This document shows positions 33,518-43,500 of a DNA stretch of 64,000 nucleotides, one piece after another (positions within the stretch are counted from its first letter, which is position 1; each line of letters starts with the position of its first letter). Made by a program: the position numbers and the translations under genes. The stretch covers positions 1,178,001 to 1,242,000 of the forward strand of contig NZ_SJPX01000002.1 of NCBI RefSeq assembly GCF_007860175.1, read 5' to 3'. This DNA comes from Rubripirellula reticaptiva. Lineage in GTDB: Bacteria > Planctomycetota > Planctomycetia > Pirellulales > Pirellulaceae. The notes under the pieces were generated by a model that was not told where the DNA came from, did not search any database, and saw only the letters and a list, made by a program, of their open reading frames with translations.

Positions 33518-34112
33518 CTGCGGATGCGAATTGGAAGCAGAAGGCGACGCACAGCGAAGGACGCTGCGCGTGGTGCTGGCAATCAACGCTGCAATGTTTG
33601 TCGTCGAGATTATCGCTGGCGTGCTTGCCAGTTCGACGGGTCTGATCGCGGACTCACTCGACATGCTGGCCGACGCCAGCGTCTACGCAATCAGCCTGTA
33701 CGCCGTTGGTCGTGCCGCCAACATCCGCCGTAACGCCGCGACTGCCAGCGGCGTGTTGCAACTGGCACTCGGCTTTGGTGTTTTGATCGAAGCGGTTCGC
33801 CGCTTTATCGGTGGCGGGGAACCGATCGGCGTTGCGATGATGGCGATGGGCTTCATTGCTTTGATCGCCAATTCTTTTTGCCTGTGGCTGATCGCCAAAC
33901 ACAAAAGTGGTGATGTCAACTTTCGAGCATCTTACATCTTCTCGGCGAACGACGTGATCGCCAACATTGGCGTCATCGTCTCGGGCCTCATCGTCAAACT
34001 CTCCGGCTCGCAAATCCCCGACCTGGTCATCGGAATCCTGATCACCAGCGTCGTTGTGCGAGGTGGCATCAAGATTCTCAGGATGGCCGGTTCCGGCGAA
34101 GAAGCGAGTTAA
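33510..34112 (+). CDS. CDF-family cation transporter, membrane domain only (200 aa)
   Basis: This cation diffusion facilitator has about six membrane helices. TM2 carries SSTGLIADSLDMLADA with the metal-site Asp pair, and TM5 carries FSANDVIANIGVIVSG with Asn/Asp in place of the usual HaxxD. The cytoplasmic C-terminal domain found in most CDF exporters is absent, so it belongs to the short class. It begins MTDCGCELE, with a possible N-terminal metal site. It exports Zn, Co or Cd from the cytoplasm into the periplasm, from where the RND pump of the same operon can pass it out. It starts 8 bases inside the thioredoxin gene. Confidence 0.85.
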   Translation: MTDCGCELEAEGDAQRRTLRVVLAINAAMFVVEIIAGVLASSTGLIADSLDMLADASVYAISLYAVGRAANIRRNAATASGVLQLALGFGVLIEAVRRFIGGGEPIGVAMMAMGFIALIANSFCLWLIAKHKSGDVNFRASYIFSANDVIANIGVIVSGLIVKLSGSQIPDLVIGILITSVVVRGGIKILRMAGSGEEAS

Positions 34113-34139
34113 GCGGTGACGGTAGGTTCCTTCGCTGCG

Positions 34140-34871
34140 TCAACTGACGGTAAGAGATGGACTTCCCAAAGCTGTTAGGCTTGGTGGTGGTCCGTCCATT
34201 CTGATTGGGCCGTTGTTCGTGGGTGGACTGCTTGGCTGTGCTGGACGGTCGCGAGGAGCTTCGTAGCGTGGAAGCTCGGGAACTGCATTGCGGTTGGGAA
34301 GCGTTGGTGCAGTCATCGGCTGACGATCGGGCGTGCCGAAAGTGACGGCGGGGTTTCGGGGACTTGGATTCACAGGGCCGTGTGCGTGACCATCGTGTGA
34401 ATGGTCGCCATGATCATGGCCATCGTTGGCATGGTGGCCGTGGTCATTATAGGAACCCGTCGCGCCGTTTGGAATTTCATACTGACGGGGTGCGTCGAGG
34501 TAGGGTGCATCCTGATGGGGTGGAATCTGTTGGGACAATCCACCTAGTGCGGGCTGGTTGTACTGCAACGGGCAACCGACATCGTCGGGGCAGTACACGC
34601 TGTTGTTGCTGTGATATTGGTTCAGCGGCATGTCGACGTATCCGAGAGCGATCGGGGCGTGACCGTGATGGCTGTCTTGGTAGTGGTACGAGTCGTGCGC
34701 ATAGTGATGACCGCCCTGGTAGTGCCCGTAAAAATGTCCGTGGTCGGTATGGTGATGAGCTCCATGACCATGTCCATGCCAGTGCTGAGCAGCTGCTGGT
34801 TGTATTTGCGAAAAGGCAGCGAAAGCGAATGCGGCGAGCGCAACAACGGCGTGTTTCGGCATGTTTTTCAT
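34140..34871 (-). CDS. exported His-rich protein (243 aa)
   Basis: A signal peptide (MPKHAVVALAAFAFAAFSQIQPAAA) is followed by a His/Gly/Tyr-rich half (HWHGHGHGAHHHTDHGHFY, then further H-Y-D clusters), a second His block (HDHGDHSHDGHAHG) and a Pro-rich tail. It should bind divalent metals outside the membrane. The ATG at 34871 is chosen because the signal begins there; the frame runs open to 34940. It is transcribed opposite to the flanking efflux operons, and the next minus-strand gene (34990) has similar composition. No enzyme motif. Confidence 0.7.
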   Translation of the reverse strand: MKNMPKHAVVALAAFAFAAFSQIQPAAAQHWHGHGHGAHHHTDHGHFYGHYQGGHHYAHDSYHYQDSHHGHAPIALGYVDMPLNQYHSNNSVYCPDDVGCPLQYNQPALGGLSQQIPPHQDAPYLDAPRQYEIPNGATGSYNDHGHHANDGHDHGDHSHDGHAHGPVNPSPRNPAVTFGTPDRQPMTAPTLPNRNAVPELPRYEAPRDRPAQPSSPPTNNGPIRMDGPPPSLTALGSPSLTVS

Positions 34872-34989
34872 TTCGTTGTAAGTTTTGCACAGAGACAAGA
34901 AGACTGAAACAAGAAGGACGGACGAGACTTGCTCGCCCATCCAGTTGATTCAGAACGGTCGGTAACATTCGCAAGCGAACAACGCTTGA

Positions 34990-35373
34990 TTAGTGATGGC
35001 CGCCAGCACCTAGAACATGGAAGCGTCCGATATCAAGGTGCAATCCACCGCGTTGACGATAAGGTTGTGATCGGTAGGTAGGAGAGTACTGTTGCTGGTA
35101 TTGCGGTTGATAGCTCGGTTGGTACGTTTGGCCGTATCCATAACCGCCGTAGTTCGATGAATAGCCGTAATTGCCATAGGTTTGAACGGGTGCTTGAGCG
35201 TAGCCGCCATGGTGACCGCCACCGTGATGGCCGCCGGAGTAGACGTGGTGTCCACCGTGACCACCATGAAAGTAGTCGCTAGCGGTGGCACCGGTATTTC
35301 CGGCAAAGGCGAACAATCCTGCTGCGAGAGCGGCAATTGCGAAGGCACGATTCATAAGGTTCAGTCCTGACAT
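34990..35373 (-). CDS. exported Gly/His/Tyr-rich protein (127 aa)
   Basis: A signal peptide (MNRAFAIAALAAGLFAFAGNTGATA) is followed by a low-complexity mature part: HGGHGGHHVYSGGHHGGGHH, then Tyr/Gln-rich repeats (YGYGQTYQPSYQPQYQQQYS). The His/Gly part resembles metal-buffer proteins and the Tyr/Gln part resembles surface or matrix proteins. It lies about 120 bases upstream of the other His-rich minus-strand gene and probably shares its transcript. The start may be ATG at 35373 or the in-frame ATG at 35355. Confidence 0.65.
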   Translation of the reverse strand: MSGLNLMNRAFAIAALAAGLFAFAGNTGATASDYFHGGHGGHHVYSGGHHGGGHHGGYAQAPVQTYGNYGYSSNYGGYGYGQTYQPSYQPQYQQQYSPTYRSQPYRQRGGLHLDIGRFHVLGAGGHH

Positions 35374-35649
35374 TCGAGGGGAGGTTCACGGCAAGTGCCG
35401 CTGGCTAGCCTTCTAACGCATTGCGTGTGCCAAACCGAAAAACCAACGATTCATGAGGCTTCACCAATCCTATGTCATCGAAATGACTGCTCAGTGACTC
35501 CATTCTGATGACAAAGCGAGACTCGATCGGTAAATTTACTTAGTTGCCGCCCCTCGTGTGGATGGATACGATTAACCTTGTGGGTGATGTGAATAATCCG
35601 ACGGATTGTGATTGCCCCGCAAAAATCCCCCCGCAAGGAGTTTGGTTCG

Positions 35650-36213
35650 ATGAAGATTCTTCTCTCAGCAGCCGTTGCCGTCATGGCGTTGGCGACTACC
35701 GCTCAAGCCCAGTGGGTCGTGCCACACACCACCACGCATCACCACAATGTGCCGCACACGACGACACACACTGATTACGTCCAGCATGGCAATCACGTCG
35801 ATGCGGTGCCTCACACGACGACTCACATTGATCGCGTTCCCCACACGACGACGCATTTTGACAATGTCTCGCCCTACGGCAGCCAACCGATTTACAATCA
35901 ACCCTATCGCTCGTCCCGTCCAGTGATTCAAGGACAATACATTCAGGGTCAGACCTATCCGCAACAGGGGCGGGTGATCTATCAAAATGGCATTCAGCAA
36001 AGCGGATACGTTCAACCGTACCAATCGTACCGTCCCAGCTATCAGTCCAGCGGCCACCTCCACACGCAAACTCACACGGATTACGTTCCCCACACGCAAA
36101 CGCATATCGACTACCAACGGCATGGCAATCACTTGCACGCCGTTCCCCACACCACGACGCACATTGACGCGGTTCCTCATACGACCACGAATATTCATTA
36201 CGGTCACCACTGA
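35650..36213 (+). CDS. exported protein with VPHTTTH repeats (187 aa)
   Basis: A signal peptide (MKILLSAAVAVMALATTAQA) leads to arrays of a 10-residue His repeat, VPHTTTHIDA/R/F: four units at the N-terminal side (one interrupted by VQHGNHVDA), then a Tyr/Gln/Ser-rich spacer, then four more with an HTQTH variant. Each unit gives two His five residues apart, so the array could bind several metal ions. AAGGAG stands before the ATG at 35650; a frame open to 35608 lacks it. The protein is probably secreted or held at the surface. I know no named family. Confidence 0.75.
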   Translation: MKILLSAAVAVMALATTAQAQWVVPHTTTHHHNVPHTTTHTDYVQHGNHVDAVPHTTTHIDRVPHTTTHFDNVSPYGSQPIYNQPYRSSRPVIQGQYIQGQTYPQQGRVIYQNGIQQSGYVQPYQSYRPSYQSSGHLHTQTHTDYVPHTQTHIDYQRHGNHLHAVPHTTTHIDAVPHTTTNIHYGHH

Positions 36214-36436
36214 GATCGGCCGAGAAGCGTCAGCAACCAATTGCCTCCGTCGGAATGGAATCCGACGCTTGATGGCTGAGTTTTAGCATCTTCTGCGGGC
36301 TTCTTCCGCACAACCGTTACCACCGGACTCGGATCAGGTGGGATGAGACGGACTACAGCGATTCGATTCGATGTTTCGCTTGTACCAAACCGATGGAAAA
36401 CAGCGGCTGGTCTATTTTTTCACGGAGGAAAATGCG

Positions 36437-38068
36437 GTGATCGCATCCCAACCGACCAGCAATCGTTTTCGTCAATCGCGACGTCGGCGATTGCGTGCGG
36501 TCTTGAGTATGACATTGACGCTGGGTTCAGCGATGAGTTTCACGGCGGGTTGCCAGAGTGTTGGCAATCACGTTGCGACATCAGCTCACAATCCCACAAT
36601 GCTTCAATCGAGTGAAGCGAACGTCGCCTCGACACCGGCGACGGCCATCGTTGCGGCACCCGTGATCACGGTCGCGTACAACGACAAGTCGGATGACGAC
36701 AAACCCGTTGCAACGGAAGAGGATGATTCCGATAAGGAGTCCGCCGGTTCCTTGCGAGACATCATGGCGCTGGATTCGCCCGAACAGTCGCTCAGCGAAG
36801 TCGCCGTTGTGCCATTTTCAACCGGCAATGAGTACTACCTCAGCGAACAGCCCGCCGGATTGACGCTCGAAGCGATCGAGTCGATGGCTTTGGCGAACAA
36901 TCCGACCATCGCTGAATTGGTCGCGACAACGCAAAAAGCCGCGGGTTTCAAATGCCAAGTCGGGCTGCGTGCCAACCCTGTACTCGGCTACAGCGCTGTC
37001 CAACTCGCCGACCAAGGTACCGATCAGCACTCGGTGTTCATCTCACAAACAATCATTACCGGCGATAAATTGGCATTGAACCGCGCCGTGCTCAATGAAG
37101 CCTTGCGTGCTCAACTCATGCAGCTCGAAGCCCAGAAATATCGCATCGCGACTGACATTCGTATCACGTTCTACGATGCCTTGGCGGCACAGCAACGAGT
37201 GAATTTGATCCGCGATTTCCAATCGGTCGCTGACAAGGGAGTCGATATAGCCGAGCAACTCAAAGAGGCACAAGAAGGCTCGCAACTGGAAATCGTCCAA
37301 GCAAGGGTTCAAAAGAACGAGATTGACTTGGCCCTCCGGCAAGCCCAGATTCGTTTCGACGCCGCGTGGCGAGAGATGGCCGCCTTGGCTGGCAACCCTG
37401 ACATGATGCCCGTTCCACTCCAAGGGACACTGCCCAACACGGAAACCACCTTGGACTGGTCGATCGTTGCATCCACGATGATTGCATCCAGCCCCGAAGT
37501 ACAGTCGGCGCAGGCGAGAATCAATCAAGCCAGAGCCAATCTTTGCCGCCAACAGGTTCAGCCGATTCCGAACTTAGATTTGCAACTCGCCTCGGGTTAT
37601 GACAACGGAACGGACAACGGCATGATTAACTTTCAAGTCGGAGCACCGATCCCCGTCTTCAACAAAAACCAAGGCAACATCTCGGCGGCCCGCGCTGAGT
37701 ATGTGCGTGCGTCACGCGAACTCGAACGAATCGAAAACTCGATCAAGGCACGCTTGGCCCAGGTTTCGCGAGACTACGATTCATCACTGGTCGCCGTCGA
37801 GCAGTATTCCAGGGACATCCTGCCCAACTCAGAAGACGGTTTGAAGCTCGCCGAGCTTGCCTACAAAGCTGGCGAGACAAGCTTTGTTCAAGTCCTGGTG
37901 GCCCGCCGAACTTACTTTGACACGAACTTGCAGTACATCGTTTCGCAGCAGCAACTCGCTCAAGCCCGCGCCCGAGTTGATGGCTTTGTCTTGACGGGTG
38001 CTTTGGATGCCGTGGTGGACAACAGTGGCGACGATAGCCTGCGAGGTTTGACGCTCAGCCAACAGTAG
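36437..38068 (+). CDS. outer-membrane efflux factor, TolC-like lipoprotein (543 aa)
   Basis: A run of four Arg, a hydrophobic stretch and a lipobox (SFTAGC) make a lipoprotein start. Two TolC-family repeats follow (VAEL-ATTQKAAGFKCQVGLRANPVLGY, and later PEVQSAQARINQARANLCRQ). GGAGG lies 8 bases before a GTG at 36437, which I take as the start; the frame is open to an ATG at 36371 with no such site. It should form the outer-membrane channel for the adaptor and pump at 39083 and 40582. A His/Cys-rich gene lies between. An acidic 60-residue insert follows the lipid anchor. Confidence 0.85.
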   Translation: MIASQPTSNRFRQSRRRRLRAVLSMTLTLGSAMSFTAGCQSVGNHVATSAHNPTMLQSSEANVASTPATAIVAAPVITVAYNDKSDDDKPVATEEDDSDKESAGSLRDIMALDSPEQSLSEVAVVPFSTGNEYYLSEQPAGLTLEAIESMALANNPTIAELVATTQKAAGFKCQVGLRANPVLGYSAVQLADQGTDQHSVFISQTIITGDKLALNRAVLNEALRAQLMQLEAQKYRIATDIRITFYDALAAQQRVNLIRDFQSVADKGVDIAEQLKEAQEGSQLEIVQARVQKNEIDLALRQAQIRFDAAWREMAALAGNPDMMPVPLQGTLPNTETTLDWSIVASTMIASSPEVQSAQARINQARANLCRQQVQPIPNLDLQLASGYDNGTDNGMINFQVGAPIPVFNKNQGNISAARAEYVRASRELERIENSIKARLAQVSRDYDSSLVAVEQYSRDILPNSEDGLKLAELAYKAGETSFVQVLVARRTYFDTNLQYIVSQQQLAQARARVDGFVLTGALDAVVDNSGDDSLRGLTLSQQ

Positions 38069-38322
38069 GCTGGATGCCTATTCCGCTGGATATTGTCTCA
38101 AGATAGGACAGTGTCGAGGTCAGATTGACAACATTTTCAAGATTTGTCAGACGTCCCTTTTGCGATAATTCCCAACGATTCGCAGTCCTCTTGTGATTGG
38201 TACGACTTGTGCGATACCTGACTGCTAAAGATTTCGGTATAGCCCCGACCCGGCCAAGCCGATAGAACTACTGCGACGATTAGGCGCAATACGCCGATTG
38301 TCCGTGTCCCAACAAAGCGACC

Positions 38323-38835
38323 ATGTTTCACAAGCTCCTCACCTACTCAACGATGACCGCCGTAGTGCTTCACGCACTGCTGGGTTGTTGTGTGCATCAC
38401 GCTCACGCGGGTCACACGCACAGTCACGACGTTGACCAGGTGATGGTGGACGTTCCGCACGTGGTTGGTCTTACCGACTCTGGCCACGATCACGACGGAC
38501 ATTCCCACGAAGGTCACAAGGCTTCCTGCCAACATCAGCACGACGCAGATGGCTCGATCACTTGCGAGTGCTTTGATGACGAGTCCAGTCAGCCATGCTC
38601 AGGTTCCCATGGCCCCCATGAATCCTGTGACGAAGCTGACTGCAACATCGTTGCCGATCAACGAGACAACGACGTTTCGTTGATCTTGACCCTTGATTGG
38701 TCGCCCTTGCTGACGCACTCTTTGTCGGTTTCGTCGCAAGACCTACTCGCACTACGGACGGAGTACGGTTCGCCGCCCGATCCGCACGACGTGCAGTCAC
38801 CTCTCCGCATCAAGACGCAAGTCTGGCGTCTGTAA
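38323..38835 (+). CDS. exported His/Cys-rich protein (170 aa)
   Basis: A signal peptide ends near HHAHAGHTHSHD. The mature part is dense in His and Cys (GHDHDGHSHEGHKASCQHQH, then ITCECFDDESSQPC) and has a conserved-looking C-terminal half (LILTLDWSPLLTHSLSVSS) without metal ligands. It sits between the outer-membrane factor and the adaptor of the second RND set. It is probably a periplasmic metal buffer for that pump. Start ATG at 38323 without a clear ribosome site. The protein resembles the Cys-rich gene at 27036 in position and role, not in sequence. Confidence 0.65.
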   Translation: MFHKLLTYSTMTAVVLHALLGCCVHHAHAGHTHSHDVDQVMVDVPHVVGLTDSGHDHDGHSHEGHKASCQHQHDADGSITCECFDDESSQPCSGSHGPHESCDEADCNIVADQRDNDVSLILTLDWSPLLTHSLSVSSQDLLALRTEYGSPPDPHDVQSPLRIKTQVWRL

Positions 38836-39082
38836 TGGTCCGCTCTCGTCCGTGATTGGATGAGAGTGTGCGTGCCTCTATGCCGTAGCGGAAGTCGTCA
38901 AGACTTTCGATCCTCGGGCATCAGCTCCAACACTTTTGGCGAGTTCCGCTAGCACTGATTTGTGCTGCTGGCATTCGCCGATCATCTGCCACGGACGCTT
39001 CTTCGCGTTGACCTTACTCTGACCCACACACATTGAATCGTGGGTCGGTTTCTCCGGCAGTTGTTCCGTTGGTTTCGTTACC

Positions 39083-40570
39083 ATGAAAATCCGTATGCCC
39101 AAAGTGCCCATGAAGTGGGTTTGGCTAATCGCCACGCTGATCGTTGTGATCGTCGGTGGTTTTACTTGGCAGCGTTGGTTCCCGGCCACCAAGGCGTGGG
39201 TCGATCAAACCGCTGTTTCTTTCCGCAATGGCGGAGGCGAATCGCACGAGGGTGAGGCGGCCGGCGAGGCTGATCCTCATGCCGGTCACGATCACGCAGC
39301 GCATGCGGGTCACGACGAGGCGACTTCGTTGGAACTGTCAAAGCAGGCGATCCGCAACATCGGATTGTCCGACGAGACGATCCGCCCGATCAAGTTGGAA
39401 ACCTTCCGTCGATCCATCACGGTTCCCGCCGTCGTCGTCGAACGGCCTGGTCGTTCACGAGTCCAAGTTGCCACGCCGATGACCGGCGTCGTCACGCATG
39501 TTCACGCGGTGCAAGGCGAAGCGGTCGAGCCGGGAAGTCTACTGTTTCAGATCCGCTTGACACACGAAGACCTTGTCAACGCACAAACCGATTTCCTTCG
39601 CACGCTCGGGGAACTCGATGTTGAACAACGCGAGGTCGCTCGCTTGCAACAGGTCACCAGTAGTGGTGCGATCGCCGGCAAGGTTTTGCTGGAACGACAG
39701 TACGCTCGCGACAAGCTGAACGCCAACTTGAGTGCCATGCGTGAATCGCTTCGGCTGCACGGATTGTCAGACAACCAAGTAGAGCAAATTGAACGGGAGC
39801 GACGATTGCTCCGTGAGCTACAAGTCTTCGCTCCGAGTGTCGATAGCCACGGTGAGGAAGAATTGCGTTTGACCCAACGAGTCATTCAAGCGGGTTATGT
39901 CAAAGACGAGCAACCCAAACACACTGGCCCATTGATCCTGCAAGACTTGGCTGTTCACAAAGGCCAGTCCATCAACGCGGGCGAAACACTTTGCATCTTA
40001 ACCGACTACGACGAACTGTTCATCGAAGGGCTCGCATTCGAGCAAGACATTAAGCAGCTTCGGAAAGCGTCCCAGAATGGCTGGGCAGTTGACGCGATCT
40101 TGGAAGAACCAGGCTCCGAATCCCGTGTGATCGAGGGCTTGAAAATGGCGTATCTCGCCAATCAAGTTGATGCCAAGACGCGAACGCTGAATTTCTATGT
40201 TCGCCTTCCTAACGAAGTCGCCAAGGATCATCGCGCCGACGGCAATCGCTACGTCGAATGGCGTTACGTCCCCGGTCAACGGATGCAGTTGCGAGTACCA
40301 GTCCAAGAAATGCCGGAACAAATCGTGGTTCCTGTCGAGGCGGTGGCGAGCGAAGGAGCGGAAACTTTCGTGTTCCAGCAGAACGGCAGTCACTTCGACC
40401 GCGTGCCGGTTCATGTGAAGTATCGCGATCAGTATTCCGCCGTGATCGACAACGACGGTTCGCTGTTCCCTGGTGACGTCATCGCCATGCGTGGCGCTCA
40501 TCAAATGCAAATGGCTCTCAAAAACAAGTCTGGCGGTGGAGTTGATCCACACGCAGGGCACAACCACTAA
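39083..40570 (+). CDS. RND efflux periplasmic adaptor (495 aa)
   Basis: This is a HlyD/CusB-type adaptor with an N-terminal anchor (WVWLIATLIVVIVGGF), then a His cluster (ADPHAGHDHAAHAGHDE) before the core. The core shows VQVATPMTGVVTHVHAVQGE (first half of the lipoyl-type domain), a long alpha-hairpin (RTLGELDVEQREVARLQQ) and GPLILQDLAVHKGQSINAG. It ends HAGHNH. The His clusters at both ends suggest metal capture in the periplasm. It is 11 bases upstream of the pump gene. It joins that pump to the outer-membrane factor at 36437. Confidence 0.87.
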   Translation: MKIRMPKVPMKWVWLIATLIVVIVGGFTWQRWFPATKAWVDQTAVSFRNGGGESHEGEAAGEADPHAGHDHAAHAGHDEATSLELSKQAIRNIGLSDETIRPIKLETFRRSITVPAVVVERPGRSRVQVATPMTGVVTHVHAVQGEAVEPGSLLFQIRLTHEDLVNAQTDFLRTLGELDVEQREVARLQQVTSSGAIAGKVLLERQYARDKLNANLSAMRESLRLHGLSDNQVEQIERERRLLRELQVFAPSVDSHGEEELRLTQRVIQAGYVKDEQPKHTGPLILQDLAVHKGQSINAGETLCILTDYDELFIEGLAFEQDIKQLRKASQNGWAVDAILEEPGSESRVIEGLKMAYLANQVDAKTRTLNFYVRLPNEVAKDHRADGNRYVEWRYVPGQRMQLRVPVQEMPEQIVVPVEAVASEGAETFVFQQNGSHFDRVPVHVKYRDQYSAVIDNDGSLFPGDVIAMRGAHQMQMALKNKSGGGVDPHAGHNH

Positions 40571-40581
40571 GGAGCCACATC

Positions 40582-43500
40582 ATGCTTAATTCAATCATTC
40601 GTTTTGCGTTGAAGCAACGCATGCTTGTCATCGCCGTTGCCCTGTTCCTGGTGGGATTCGGGACTTGGCAGGCGATGCAGGCTCCGATCGACGTCTTCCC
40701 CGACCTGAACCGGCCACGCGTAGTCATCATGACCGAGGCACCGGGGTTGGCACCGGAGGAAGTCGAGACACTGATTACGTTTCCGATTGAAACGGCGGTC
40801 AATGGCGCGAACGGCGTTCAAGCGGTCCGAAGTTCATCGGGCGTTGGTATCTCGGTCGTCTATGTCGAGTTCGATTGGAACACGGACATTTACAACGACC
40901 GTCAAATCGTTGCCGAGCGGTTGCAACTCGTTCAAGAACGGATGCCGAAAGGCGTAAAGCCAACGCTCGCACCGATCTCTTCCATCATGGGTCAAATCCT
41001 GATGTTGGGAATGTGGAGCGACGACGGTGCAACCGAACCGCTTGAACTGCGAACGCTCGGTGATTGGGTCGTGCGGCAGCGATTGCTGACTATCCCTGGC
41101 GTTTCGCAAGTATTCACGATGGGCGGCGGACGCAAGCAGTTTCAAGTGTTGGTCGACCCCGATGCGATGTTGCGATTCGGAATTGCGTTACACGAGGTTA
41201 AGCAAGCCGTTCAGAACAGCAATGACAACGCCACGGGCGGCTACTTGGATGAACAAGGCCCGAACGAATTGCTAGTTCGTGGTCTGGGCCGTGTTCAGAG
41301 CATTGAAGACCTGCAAAAGGTCGTCGTCACGATGAAGGAAGGCCGCCCCATTTCGCTGGGCCAGATCGCTCGCGTCGTCGAAGGTGCGCAAGTCAAACGC
41401 GGCGACAGTTCAGCCTGGGTACGCGATGAGGACAGAAATTACAGCGGTGGCCCTGCGGTCATTCTTACGATCAACAAGCAACCGGGAGCCGACACGCGGC
41501 GAGTGACCGACGATGTGATGGCGGCAATTGATGAGTTGCGGCCTTCTTTGCCGGGTGACCTACGCATCGAACCGCTCTACACACAAAAGTCATTCATCGA
41601 CCGTGCCATTGAAAATGTTGCCGAGGCACTTCGTGACGGCGGCATCTTGGTCGTCATTATCTTGTTCCTGTTCCTGATGAACGTCCGCACGACATTCATC
41701 ACGCTGACCGCGATTCCGTTGTCGCTAGTAATGACCGCGATCGTGTTTTCAATCTTCGATTTGTCGATCAACACGATGACGCTGGGTGGTTTGGCCGTTG
41801 CGATCGGTGAACTGGTCGACGACGCGATCGTCGATGTGGAAAACATCTATCGCCGATTAAAGGAAAACCGGGCCAGCGATAACCCCAAGCATCCTTTGCT
41901 GGTTGTGTTCCGTGCCAGTATCGAGATTCGCAATTCGATCGTGTTCGGCACGATGATCGTGATCCTCGTGTTTCTACCGCTGTTCGCACTCTCGGGCATG
42001 GAGGGACGCCTGTTCGCTCCGCTCGGTATTGCCTACATCGTTTCGATCCTGTCGTCGCTGCTCGTTTCGCTAACTGTCACACCGGTGTTGTCGTATTGGT
42101 TGCTTGGCAAACAGAAGCTCAAGGGGCACGAGAAAGACGGCTTCATCCTGCGAGGTATCAAATGGGTCGGTGACAAGGTGATCCGCTTCAGCCTGACGGT
42201 TCCGCGATTCAATCTAGCCGTCACAGCGGTACTAGTCGTTTTGTCCGGAATGTTCCTAATGAGTCTCGAACGCGACTTCCTGCCGCCATTTAATGAAGGT
42301 GCGGTTCAACTAAACGTCGTGTTGCCGCCGGGCACTTCACTGGCTACTTCCAACGACATTTCTAGCCGCGTCGAAACTCGATTGCGAGAGATTGAAGACA
42401 TCGAAGGATTCATTCGACGTACCGGCCGCGCCGAGTTAGACGAACACGCCGAGGGCGTGAATATGAGCGAGTTCATCTTGGAACTCGATCCCAAATCGCC
42501 GCGATCCCGCGAAGAACAGCTCGAAGAAATTCGCGAGGCGATGGCCGACATTCCCGGCATCGTCACTGCGGTCGAGCAACCAATCGCTCACTTGATCTCG
42601 CACATGATCTCCGGTGTGAAGGCTCAAATTGGAATCAAAATCTATGGCGACGATCTCGATCTGTTGCGTCGCAAAGCGGGCGAGATGGAAGCGGTAATGA
42701 AGACGGTGTCCGGAACGAAGGATGTGCTGGTCGAACCCCAAGTCATCATTCCGCAATTACGGATCGAACTCGACCGCGACAAGCTATTGCTTTACGGACT
42801 CAGTGCCGTCGAAGTCAACGAGTTCATCCAAACGGCCCTCAACGGACAAGTCGTTTCCGAAATCTTGATCGGCCAACGCACGTTCGATTTGATGCTGCGT
42901 CTCGATGAAGATTACCGCGAGAACCTGCAAACTCTAAAGCGGCTGACGATTGACCTCGCCGACGGTGGGAAAGTGCCATTGGAATCGGTCGCGAACATCT
43001 ACCAATCAGGCGGCCCAAACACAATTAACCGCGAAGATGTTCGTCGCCGAATTGTGTTGCAGTGCAACGTCTCCGAGCGAGGCGTGGTTGACGTGGTGGA
43101 AGACATTCAAAAGAAATTCCAACCCATTGTCGAGTCGTTGCCGCCGGGATACTTCGTTCAGTACAGCGGACAATTTGAAAGCCAGCAATCGGCATCGCGA
43201 GTCATCGGCATCCTGTTCGCCGTCTCGCTAGTGGGCGTGTTCCTGGTTCTGTACACGATGTTCCGCAGCGTCAACCTCTCGCTGCAAGTGATGATGGCCC
43301 TGCCAATGGCGTTCATCGGTTCGGTGATCGCGTTGGTCGTCACTGGCCAAACGCTGACCGTTGCCGCAATGGTCGGCTTCATCTCGCTTGCCGGAATCGC
43401 ATCGCGAAACGGAATCTTGCTGATCAACCACTATTTGCACTTGGTCCAGCACGAAGGCGAAGACTGGACAAAAGAAATGATCGTTCGGGCGGGTCTGGAA

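Noticed and set aside
35700-36200. Repeated DNA that at first looks like a short-spacer array (CRISPR-like)
   Set aside because: The repeats are in frame and encode the VPHTTTH decapeptide; spacing is not that of CRISPR and no cas gene is near.
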